Of a stretch of DNA of 64,000 bases, positions 43,001 through 54,600 are shown one piece after another. Within the stretch, counting starts at the first letter, position 1; the number at the start of each line of letters is the position of its first letter. The stretch lies in NCBI GenBank assembly GCA_023376005.1, contig CM042160.1:85819920-85883919 (forward strand), read 5' to 3'. Source of the stretch: Doryteuthis pealeii. Taxonomy: Eukaryota; Mollusca; Cephalopoda; Myopsida; Loliginidae. Below the pieces are notes generated by a model. The model was not told the DNA's origin and made no database searches. It saw only the letters and a program-made list of their open reading frames with translations. The position numbers and the translations under genes are program-made.

Positions 43001-44135
43001 TTAAATACTTTGCTAGTATATAATAACAAACATAGACTTTATTTAGTGAGCACGTGGAGAAATACATACATGATAGGTATACACATACTCATGACGAGGT
43101 ACAGTAAGCTATATGGAACAGATATATAAACATACAGTATGTAGGACTACATCCTAAAGAAGTGATACAGAATATATGTAGAAATTAGTCACTTTCTGTT
43201 GGTTAGTTGGGGGGCAAAGACCCCCCACTTATTGAACCTAGACACAAGCGTTTATGCCATGTGTAGTCGTTGCTGGAGTCAGAATTCCCTGGCTACTGCC
43301 TAAATACTCTAGCCTCCTATAGGCAGAAACCTGGTGGCAAGATAACTCTTTTGGACACATGTCCATCCCAACAGGGCGGACAATTGCTACACTTACTTTG
43401 ATAAATATGAAATTCATTAAATCTCTAAGGAAATGAATTAAGATTGGTTTGGCTTGGTTTTACAGCATATCAACCTCAGTGGGTCATTTAATGCCGATAA
43501 AGTTTTGAAATAAATCAATTCTTAATGGATAAGACAATTTTTTAATAAATACATTTTTCTATTTAACCCATAGATGGACCCCTAACAGGTTTTACTACCA
43601 CTCCGGGTCAGAGTGGACCAGGAGCAATGGTGATGAAGGGTGCTCCACATTCCCCAAACCTCTAAAACTGGAACCTCACCATCAGATAGAGTTTAACGTC
43701 ATTCCCAGGACATGTAGACCCTCAGTCACCGCCTTCTAGCACCATATGATAAAAAGGGGTTGAGGCTTTGACATAAGAGCAATAGGGTTGAGGCATCATA
43801 TAGGTGCTAGGGCTTGACATGACCAGCTGATTGATCGGAGGGGGCCTCTCCGACCGCCCATCTAGCCCAAAATGGAGTATTGCATGTCATGAACTGCTCA
43901 TCCACCTGGGTTCTATCCTTAAACATCACAGGTCTCCACCCACGGCCAACAGGTGGCCCCATTGGGGGAGTCTTGCCCTCTGCAGAGGTGCATTCTAACA
44001 CCTCAGCCAACAGGCCGGAATGAATTAAGAGCATAACAATTTATTGTTTACATTTTCTCTGCAAACAATGCAAATACAGTTAATCTCTATTGCTGATGTT
44101 ATTCTTTATTAAAAAAATATACATTCAAATTTGAT
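37025..44135. repeat. ~7 kb segment, copy 2 (starts at gap)
   Basis: Second occurrence of 29990-36924, starting at the first base after the Ns. It repeats in order: SINE B (37205-37640), inverted repeat (38670-38810), SINE C (39005-39210), LTR L1 (39385-39899), LTR L2 (about 40047-40365), SINE A (40640-40895), Helitrons (about 41575-42197 and 42416-43016) and R600 (43448-44020). Indels are dense in the first ~3 kb. Confidence 0.95.
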
Positions 44136-44334
44136 TTTTTTTAAATAGCTTTTTAATTATAGTTTATATAAATTTTATTTTGTTCTTTTAATAAATAAAT
44201 GCTTACTTTTTAATGAATATGAAATTTCTTAAATCTCTAAGAAAATGAATTAAGAGTGTTACAAACATTTTTTGAAGGAATTTTATTCATTGAAATAATT
44301 TTTAAAGATTTTATTTTTCAACAGAATTAGGGCA

Positions 44335-44715
44335 TCTGAACATTAGCTACATAAATGAGAGTAACCTCCCCTTGTATGTTTCACTTTGAGGAAGCCATTT
44401 GTATTGGTTGGCCATTTTCATTTCACTGTAAATCTACACTGAAAATACAACTGCATGTTTTAACACGAAAATATCATAAAATGTGTTCTTAATTGTGCTT
44501 GCACATTATTTGAAATGAACTTAATTGTTATTAAGAACACATTTTATGATATTTTCATATTAAAACATGCAGTTGTATTGATTCAAACAAATTTGTATTT
44601 TCAGTGTAGATTTACGGTGAAATGAAAATGGCCGACCAAAACATAACAGCTTCCTCAAAGTGAATCAAACAAGGGGAGATTACTTCATTTATGTAGTTAA
44701 TGTTCAGATTACCCA
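44335..44715. repeat. Foldback element, family G
   Basis: Arms read gaacattagctacataaatg and, inverted, catttatgtagttaatgttc. Inner arms carry tacaactgcatgttttaaca. It is longer at its ends than 19964-20260. Confidence 0.85.
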
Positions 44716-44729
44716 TTCTTCATGTGTAT

Positions 44730-45545
44730 ACATTTTTTTAAAACTCAATTTGTTCTATTTAACCTATAAATAGTACCCTAACAGGTACTACCACTTCAGA
44801 TCAGGATGACCTGGGTGTAATGGCAATAAAGGGGTACTACACACACCAGACATCCAGAACTGGAACCTCACCATCAGAGAGTTTAACGTCATTTCCAGGA
44901 CATAAAGACCTTCAGCCACCACCTTTTTGCATCCATATGATAAAAAGGGTTGGAGCTTGCCATAAGGGCAATAGGGTTGGGACAATCATATAGGTACTAG
45001 GGCTTGATATGACCAGCAAATTGATCAGAGGGGGCCTCTCCAACTGCTCGTCTATCCCAAGAGGAGAGTTTTGAAAATTGAGATTAGAATGGGCTCCACT
45101 TTTTTCTTTTCAAGAATTATTTTATAAATTTGTTTTGTTTGTTTGTTTCGTTTGGTTTATTAAATTTTACGGCACTATAGGGTTTTTTTGCCAAAGACAT
45201 TTGTTTCATTCATTTTTGTGTATCCATTTTTTTATTAAACTCATTTTTTATCCATTCAACACATAGATTGGACCCTAAGTATTGACACTCGGGGTCAGAG
45301 TGGACCTGGGAGTAATGGCAATGAAGGGGTACTCTACACTCCATAGCTCTAGAACTGGAACCCCCCCACCTCCTACTAGAGACAGTTTAAAGGACACTCA
45401 GCCCCTCAGCCATCGCTTTCTAGCATTATATCTAGGATAAAAAAAGATTGGAAGTTTGCCATGAGAACAATAGGGTTGGGAAAATCATTTAAGGAGCAAA
45501 GTGTAGCAAATTGATCAATTTTAGCAGCATGCCTCAAGGTTAGGG
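44730..45545 (-). mobile_element. Two R600 copies in tandem, diverged
   Basis: 44730-45070 and 45150-45545 both carry ggtcagagtggacctggg-like and accctaacaggtactacc-like blocks. A third fragment follows at 45650-45800. Confidence 0.65.
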
Positions 45546-45884
45546 AATTGCCTTCATTGTATGTCCCAATTTACATTTTTGTTGTAGTTGTTTCTTAAGA
45601 CCCTCCTCTTTTTTTGGGGGGGTGGGCACAGTTTCATCTACTCTGAATGATTATCAAACATATCTATTTAACCCAGAGATAGGACCCTAACAGATACTAC
45701 CATTCTGAATCAGAATGGACTGGGGGGGAGCAATGGCAATGAAGGGATAAACCACTCCCCCATAACTAACCTTACCATCAGATGCAGTTTAGAGTGTTTT
45801 TTTAAGAGTGTCATCACCTAAAATAAATGATGGACCATTCCATTTTTATCAGGGAAGAAGGACATGCTACACAGAAAAAAAATA

Positions 45885-46345
45885 AGAGAATTGGGGAAAG
45901 TAGGGGGAGTGAGCACGCAGAAGCGATAATGCTAATCTGTTTCAATTGAACATAATGAAAAGAAAGAAAGAATGAGTTAAATCAAGATTATTATACTTTT
46001 TATATATTGAATTATTTTGCAATAGCTCTTAAGTAAACATATCAAAAGTTGTAATAATTAAAAATTATCATACTGTGGTATATCCACAGGTCTTGCTTGT
46101 ATTTTCTAATATTCTTATAAGAAAGAAAGAAAGAAAGAGTAGGGCAAAGATAGAGAGGAGTGAGCGCGCAGAAGCGATAATGCTAATGTTTCAATCAAAC
46201 ATAATGAAAAGGAAAGAAAGTGTTAAATTAAGATTATTATACTTTTTAAATATAGAACTATATTCCAATAGCTCTTAAGTAAACATATGAAACATAATAA
46301 TCAAATTATCATACTGTGGTATATCCACATGTCCTGCTAGTAGTG
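45885..46345 (+). repeat. Two direct copies of the repeat also at 5371
   Basis: gagtgagcacgcagaagcga (45905) and gagtgagcgcgcagaagcga (46156) begin matched blocks that end at actgtggtatatccaca. About 250 bases apart. Confidence 0.75.
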
Positions 46346-47270
46346 ACCATTCTGAAGCCTGGTGTTTTGATTCTCCTATATTGTTTTTTTTATTAAGAGT
46401 TTATATCCATTTTAAAAAGGTAAAGAAATCGGATGCCTCTTTTACTTACCTAGCTCGAGGGTGATGACTAAATGGATGAAGAATAGACGAATCAAGGCCA
46501 CTTGATTGTAGAGTCAAGCCAATTGGGCTCAAAGCCGCTAACCAAGTGTGAGAGAGAGCAGGACAGTGTAGTAGGTATTTACCCAACTCATTGGCCACAG
46601 GATAGGATGTGACAAGATTGCAAGTATGGGGCATCCGGTAATGTTGGAACTCACTATTCACACCATGATGGGACACTCTAGCATCAGTTTGAAAGCATCA
46701 CTATAACTGAATAGTTATACCTAAATTTGTCATGCAACAGGCTTTTTGTTTGTATTAAAAAAATTAAAAAAAACAATTACCCAACCCCTCAACTACGATT
46801 AGACAAAAGGTCAGTTTTTAAAGCTGGTTTGAATTCCGTTTTCTATTTATCATTAATAGATATTTGATGTTATAATTGTGTGGTATCTGCGATTACTAAG
46901 GAGCAGTAGAAATTGTTCCCCTTTAAATATATCCTTTAGGCAGAGAGAGACTGTCAGGTTTTGTGAATAAAAACATTTTGAAACTTTCTATACTGTCTTG
47001 ACTTCTCAGGAATTGTAACAATCTGATATTTCTATCAAATGGTTATTTGAAATTAATGCGGTTTCCTTTTATTTGATTGTAACAATTTCTTTTTTAAATT
47101 CTTAGTCATATGCCATTAAACTTGATTAAAAAGCAGTGAATAAGCAGTTTTGACATAATATATTAAAATGAGAATGCCATAAAACTAGAATAAAGTCACA
47201 AAATAAAACCTTTTTCTAAACCTTAAAAACATATTTTAGTCATATTTATTAAATGATGAAAACAATAGAT
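46346..47270. other. No recognised gene
   Basis: A diverged SINE C-like stretch (46600-46680) and a SINE D-like fragment (46775-46850) are the only recognisable pieces. Confidence 0.45.
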
Positions 47271-47279
47271 TCATCCTCA

Positions 47280-47425
47280 GGTTGCACAGGCCATGTATCC
47301 CTGGCAGGTGTTCCGCTCAGAGCTGATTGATGTAGCTTTTTTTGCTGGTCGGCCTACGCTGGCGTCTCCACAGAACATTACATTCATTTCTTCTCCAGCC
47401 TGTCTTGTTCAACTTGGATAGTTTA
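47280..47425. other. GC-rich island of unknown nature
   Basis: Much richer in GC than its surroundings. It follows a tcctcag at 47274-47280 and is open on the plus strand for about 46 codons (including AMYPWQVFRSELIDVAFFAG) up to TAG. It could be an exon of an unrecognised gene, a retroelement remnant or a SINE core domain. No second copy was found in the window. Confidence 0.3.
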
Positions 47426-47429
47426 TATG

Positions 47430-48365
47430 ATGGGAGGTAATTATTCAACATATTTTATTGTTATGTATACATTTTTTTTAAATACTTATTGTATGTTAAA
47501 TTCAGCTTCTTTTATTGATAGTTTTTATGCATTTAATTATAAGGAAAAATATGACATCAGTGACAAGGACATTCACCCCCCACTGTCTGGCTGATACTGA
47601 CTTTAAGCCACCCCGACAACTTTATTTACTTTTACTGTGGCTTTATATGCCCCCCACCCAACACTTATAAAAATTGAATATCAAGAGTTAAAAAAAACAA
47701 AAAAAAAACAGAACATTTCTATAACCTGTCCAAATGTTGGAACTATAGCAAGTCAAAAATTTTACAATATTTTGGTACATGCTAGTTTGTGGTATATATA
47801 TCCCGTGACTGAAGCAGTTGAAGCTATGGTAGGTACCCACCATGGTTGGTAGTTGATGCACCAATAGGTCGTGCATTTGCATCACCCAGTGTGTGATTCG
47901 AAAACCACACAGATGAATGTGCAACAGACTTATTTGTCAACTTATGCTTTACAAGTTTAAACTCGGCAGAAGCAACTAAAAAAAATCAGTTTGTCAAAAG
48001 GTGAGGGTGCACTTGATCATAGTAACTTATTTGGATAGTTTGTGTAATAAGAGGTAATTAAATTCAAGAAATTTTGCAAACAGATTAGAAGAACCTCAAT
48101 TAGGCAAAGATTTCCAAGGCGATGCTCCAAACTATAAAAGTAAATCCGATGAGTAGAACTTTGAAAGTAACAGGCAAACTCAGCATCTAGTGTTGTTAGT
48201 TCACCATCACTTTGGCAAATAAATCCAGAGTTGCTGAATTGTTACCAAAATATTGCAAAACTTTTGACCCACTCTATATTTCACACAATTACTGATTCCT
48301 TTGTGTCAGAATTATTTCCAAAGAAAAATGATAAAGAGACAACAAAAAAAGCAACTATGTATTTC
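47430..48365. other. 3' flank of RPS21, no gene seen
   Basis: Contains a family A SINE tail remnant at 47575-47640. No exon is recognised. Confidence 0.45.
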
Positions 48366-48370
48366 ACATA

Positions 48371-48376
48371 TTTATT
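48371..48376 (-). terminator. RPS21 polyadenylation signal
   Basis: AATAAA on the minus strand, about 18 bases after the stop codon. This gives a very short 3' untranslated region, normal for ribosomal protein mRNAs. Confidence 0.75.
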
Positions 48377-48393
48377 TTTAATCCTGGATGAAT

Positions 48394-48403
48394 TCAATAA
48401 TTT
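48394..48403 (-). CDS. RPS21: RPS21 last coding exon
   Basis: Only ten coding bases: they complete Lys, then Asn, Tyr and TGA (48394-48396). The acceptor is cttttttctttttcag. Such a tiny last coding segment is easily missed by gene finders. Confidence 0.9.
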
Positions 48404-51400
48404 CTGAAAAAGAAAAAAGAAAAAATGCATTAAACACAAACTTATAAAAACAGAATTCAGTTTAAAAAAAAAAAAAAGAAAAGTTAAATTAAATTCGATT
48501 AATTAAAACTTGAAACGTATGTTGTTATTTCCAATGTTTTATATCTCAAGAAAAAAAGTTTGGATAAATCCTCTTATTAAAATTCAGATTTTAATTCTTT
48601 TAATTTTAATGTGTTATTCTAAGAGAAAAAAAAAAAAAAAAAAAAAAAATTTTTTTTTAATTCAGATTTTAATTCTTAAAATTTAAATTAAATTAACACT
48701 CTTAAAATTCTGTAAAAAAAATTTTTTTAAATTCAATTAATTAAAACTAGAAACATGTTTATTACTTGCAATGTTTTATACCAATTAACAATTAGGAAAT
48801 GTAAAAGATGAATGTCTGAGAAATGAAAATACTTACTTGGCAATGATACCATCTCTTTTAGTTAAGCGAACAAGACTGTCATCTGATTCACCCTGGGAAT
48901 AAAAAAACAGAAATTTCACTTAAATATCCAGAATTTACTCACTAAACCAACATGGATATTTCTACTGAAATTTTCAAAATTAACTAATAATGATATTATC
49001 AACTTCAAAGTAATTGTTTAGAAAACAAACTACCTTCATAAGAATTTACCTATTTCAAGATAATGATACAAACAAGTTTAATAAATACTTTTAATTTTAT
49101 AATGCAAAATACAATTTTACATTTGTATTTTTTTTTGTTATTTTTTTTATAAATGCAACCCCAATATCAATTTACACCAATTGGATTGGATTAAGTCTAA
49201 CTTCTACGTTAACAAAATCTGTATGATGTGCCATTTTAATGCACACTAATATGTAAAATAGATACCATTGAATGATTATGATTAACTACTTTTAACAAAC
49301 CTTTTCTAGCAGTTTGATACAAAGGTGATTACACACTCAATCCTAGTAACATGAAAACTCCCTAAATAAAACTATTTTAAAAGATTTATAAAGTCTAATA
49401 CTCAAGGTAAAAAAAAATTTTTAAATCTAAATTACAGAAACATTTTTAAAAATTTAAGTTTCTATAATTGTAGGAAATGTCTTAAGGAATTTCTTACGAA
49501 GAAAGCCCCAATATAAAACATTTCCAAGATTACTGTACCAAAGCTTTGACTCCACTCGCAGGTGGGTTCCACGAGAGGCAACACTCTTTGGAAAGCCATT
49601 CAATAATAACCAAGCTGCCCAAATTGCTTTAAATCTAACATTTTAATTTTACATTTAGTTATTCAACAAAGATTCTTGTAAACACTTAAAAACAATTTTA
49701 AATTTATTATGCACCCATAATGCAGTGAATTTAACAAAATATTATTTTAATCTTAATTTTAGGAAGTGTTTAAATACTTTATTTTATAAAGACCAACAAC
49801 TTACCATTTGCCTGATCTTTCCGCAAATAGCATATGTCTTATTTGTGCCAGTCATTCTACCTGTTGTTTCATCAACCTGAAAATAAAGAAAAGGAAAATT
49901 ATAAAAAAAAGCAGATTTTTTTTTTCAAGTTTCTTACAAACAAATCTGGTTTACCAGATAAATGTGTCATGAAAATTATAAGACCATTAAATACTCTATG
50001 AATCAAGGAATAAAAAAAAAATCTTCTCTTTCCAGTTTTATGCCAGGAACACTTTTTCAAATTATATCAAAATTATTTTGTAAAAGCTTTTGCCACTTGG
50101 GACAAAAATACCTATTCTTTGTTAAATTTTGTAATGTGCAAGTTTAGAATTATTTGAAAACCACTACATTGAAAAAGGTAATTATTTTATATAAAAGATG
50201 AAAAAAATGGACTTAAGAACAAACAGTAAAACTACAATTGAACTAAGCGGATCACTTTTTAACAACCCAAAATAAGAGAAACTTTAAAAATTAAAAATAC
50301 CTTGAAAATTTTTCCTTTCTATGGGAAATTTTTTTTTTTTTTTTTTTAAATCTATGGCATATAGGGGGCAGCATTAAATGTTAGAGGTGCTTGTCCAGAT
50401 AAGTTCAAATAAAGTAACCACCTGAAAGTTTATCCTCTATTTTCTCTTCCAAAGATTTGGCCCTGATCACAAATTAAAACATGAACAGGAATTTGACTTA
50501 CTTTGGATATGTTAAAAGGAATTGAAATATAATGTACAATGTAAATAATTATAGATAGATAGAGAAATAAATCTGATATGTAAATTTAAAAAAAAATTTT
50601 CAGAGGATGTATTTTTTAATATATGATAACATCTTCAGAGTGATTAATAGTATATGTTAAAATACTTCACTCAAAAAATCTTAAAATGATTTTTTTTAGC
50701 ATTCTATTATTGTTAACAGCATTCCATTTCCAAAATATACTGTCAGATTTTTTTTTTTCTCAATAAAATAAAAAAAAAATAAAAAAATGCAACAAGAATT
50801 ATGAATAAAAATTAAAAAACAAAACAAACATCCTCTGAATGTTTTGCAATCATTTTTACACACATGCACACAGCTATAGGGTTCAAGTGATATTGGAGTG
50901 GTGGAAGGAGGAATCAAATGTTAGAGGTGCTTGTCCAGATAAGTTCAAATAGAGTAACCACCTGAAAGTTTATCCTCTATTTTCTGTTCCAAAGATTTGG
51001 CCCTGATCACAAATTAAAACATGAACAGGAATTTGACTTACTTTGGAAATTTTAAAGGAATTGAAATATTTTGTTAATGTTTTTATAGAAAGAGTTTAAT
51101 TGGAAAGTAGAAAACAGTTCAAAGCCATCAATTTTAAAGTACAAAAATGCTATAAACAGTTACAAAGTTTTATAAACACTAGCTTTTATTTATGTAATCC
51201 CATAAATCCTTTTTTTTTTTGTCTAATAACATATCAACCTTTCTGGGTTATTTAATGCCAAAGCCATCCTGGAGAAGAATCGTAGTGGTACTATTTAACA
51301 CATGGCTGTTTTTGGGGGTTTTTTTTGTCTATTTCAATTTTAGGCTGTTGATATTTTTATTTAAGCTACAGATAAATCAGACTAATGTTGAAATGATTAT

Positions 51401-51629
51401 TTTAAACTCTTAAAAGATAAAGAATCTTTTTTCTTCTTCTAATCATTCATAAAATCAGATCAAAATCCAGTTTAACCAAAAAGAACAAAGTGTTTAGAAA
51501 GTTCTGGGAAATTTAATATTTAGTCAAATCAAATCTTGACTTTAAATTAAATAATTAAGAAAAAAGAAAAATGAAAGAATCAGTATGGTGTTGTTAAATA
51601 TGAAAATGAAATTTGTATAGGATAGAAAA

Positions 51630-51666
<37 letters not shown>

Positions 51667-54600
51667 AATGTTAGAAGTAATAAAAAAGGGGAGTAACCAA
51701 ACTTTTGAGTTGATAAAAAATAAAATAAAATCTTTATCAAAAGAATGTAGGAAATCAGTCAAGTTTTTTTTTTAATTAAGAAATAAAAAAACATCAAGAC
51801 TTATCCAGATTTTATCTACCAAAGCTTTGACTCCACAAACAGGTTTTGAATTGTAAGTGGCAACACTCTTTGGGGAGAAGAATTTCATATAACTTACTGA
51901 TATAGGTTGTTTTTTTTAATGGGTTTAACTTTTTAAAAAAATAAAAAAAAAAAAATTTCACTACCTCTACTGATGATAAAATAGGATTGATAGAAAATAT
52001 TAAGTAGACAAAAACAATATGGCTTATATAGTTGGCAGATAATTCCAAGAATAGCACAAATATTAGGAAAGCAATGATTAATTCCTATTTGTTAAGACAA
52101 CCAAAAGAGACAAATAGTTAACAAGTGATAGTCTCACATGTGATGTTTACTTGCTAATGATGACAATACATTGTCATAAAGATCAACTGAATGTCAAACT
52201 TGACCAAATCATTGGATTTTTTTTTTTTTTTTAAAACCTTAGATCTAATCTACGTGATATAAAAAAAAAAATTCTGTTGGAGACTCAGTCGGTAGAGTGT
52301 CCAACTAAGAACCACAAGGTTCCTAGTTTGATACCGCCATTCGCCAACTCAGCGTATGAGTAGCACAGTAAAGTAAGGAGCTGATGGTAGGTGTGGCACT
52401 CCACCCAGACGCAAAAACAATCTCCTTGGTTTATATTGATTTTAGGCCACCTCAACGACATATCCAGAGATAATACAATGAAGAGTGGCATAAGCTTACT
52501 ATTCAAATTCAAGTTAAATATATCTACAATTATCAAAAATTATAGCTCAGTCGGTAGAGCACTTGCCTAGGAATCACAAGGTTCCTGGCTCAATAGCGGC
52601 CCTTGTACACTCGGTGTACGAGTAGCACAGGGATCTATGCGGTAAAGTGAGGAGCTGATGGTAGGTGTGGCACACCACCTTAGATGCAAAAACCATCTCC
52701 TTGGTCTAGCGCTATTGAAAAGGAGATATACTCCCTCGCTGATTCAGACTTTATAATAAAATGTAGGATATTTGTACTTGAGAATTATTTAAAAGAAAAA
52801 TAATCCACCAAGACTTATCCAGATTTTATCTACCAAAGCTTTGACTCCACAAACAGGTTTTGAATTGTAAGTGGCAACACTCTTTGGATATTCATGAAAT
52901 AATGTAGTTTGTTCTTTTCAAAATAATGTTGTCACATTTGTCTGAGAAAATCTATTTGTCTATGTTGGTTATCTTCAGAAATACACTTAAGATCATTAAA
53001 AAATTTTTTTTTAATCAAATAAACAATGCAGCATATCTTTTGAATCTGAAAATGTTTTAATTCCAAATATCAGCAATTAATATTAATAAAAATGAAGTTA
53101 TCAAAAGAATTATTTTTGAAGAAGGCGCAAGAGCACATCGGCCACAATGTGTATATAAACAATGATGAGGACAATTAAAAAAAAAATTTTTTTTAATATT
53201 GTTAAATCAATAAAAACTACTTGTTTTAAATCATTAGGAAAACATCAATACTTTTATATAGCACATTATTTTAACATTTTACTCAATTAACTGTGAGAAT
53301 TTGTATTAATGAAGAGGACTTGTTTTAATAAGTAAAAAGATGAAAAAAATATACCCCAATCTTACACAGAATAAAATTGAATAAACATAATAGGTAACTT
53401 AAATATAGAAAGTTTTAGATTAATTCTATAAAATATACAAAGTAAAAAGTACCAACATATCCTATAATAATACAAAATAGTAATCAAATGTCAGAGGTGC
53501 TTGTCCAGATAAGTTCAAATAAAGTAACCACCTGAAAGTTTATCCTCTATTTTCTCTTCCAAAGATTTGGCCCTGATCACAAATTAAAACATGAACAGGA
53601 ATTTGACTTACTTTGGAAATGTTAAAGAAATTGGAATATTTTTTAAATGTAAATTATTGTATTTATAGATTTGGTTCAAATTGGTTAAAATTTTAGCTGG
53701 AGAGAAGAAAGAAAAAAAAACTGTCAAAATGTAAAGAATGTTTTTACTTTAAAATTATTAAGAGTTGATAGAATTTATTTATTTTGGGGGGTGAAAAAAT
53801 GTTTGATAGATTGAAGATGTAAATTTTACACACTGAAGAACATTTAATCACTCAAAAGCAGAAAAAAACAAACAAAAAACAAAAACATGTAATGTTAAAT
53901 CTTGATTACATGTGTAGACTTCAATTTTTATAACTACTCACATCAGCAATGTTGAGTTGTACAGAGGCATGGTCCTTAGCAGCTACAATTCTGTTGCTGG
54001 CGGAACTGTAAGGGGGGGGAGAAAAAAAAGAAAAACATTGCAATATTTTTTTTGTATTTAATTCTACAGTTTGATATAATTCACCAAAAGTGAATTTCTT
54101 TTTTTCATCCGACTCATCACATAACCAAAGGACAGAAAAAAAACAGCTATCACCACCAAATTTTTTTTAGCCTAATAATGAGACTCCAGAACATGCTTTT
54201 ATATTCTTTAAAAATTTATAAAATAATTTTTTAGTACTCCCAATAAACTAGACTTTTGTGTATGACAGATTAACTTTTTGTTCAATCATATATGTATTTA
54301 CTAACCCCTCCGGGCGCGCAGGGTGTGACACAAGGTCAATTTCTTAAGCAGAGTTTAACAGGTTTGAATTCAGAATTTTCCTTCTTCTCGACCGGTTGCC
54401 TAACCAAAGTTAAAGAACCTTGACCGCCCTACTATTTACCCATAGCTGGAGGGAGAATAGTTGGATGCATACCTTTCACAAGTGCATTAGCGTTAAGTAA
54501 AAGGCAAACAGCTTTGTCCATTATTTAAACTTAAGTCCATTTCCTATGACGATAGTCATTATACACCGATCGCCTCCTCTTTGTTCAAACATATTGGGTA

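Noticed and set aside
37025..44135. Real segmental duplication
   Set aside because: The copies meet an N gap at complementary ends and differ by read-error-like indels, so an assembly artefact is more likely; not excluded without reads.
46446..46676. 76-codon open frame on the minus strand
   Set aside because: It overlaps a SINE C-like remnant and shows no protein family features.
54095..54130. C/D snoRNA candidate (minus-strand GTGATGA C box) in RPS21 intron 2
   Set aside because: No CTGA D box at a suitable distance and no terminal stem.
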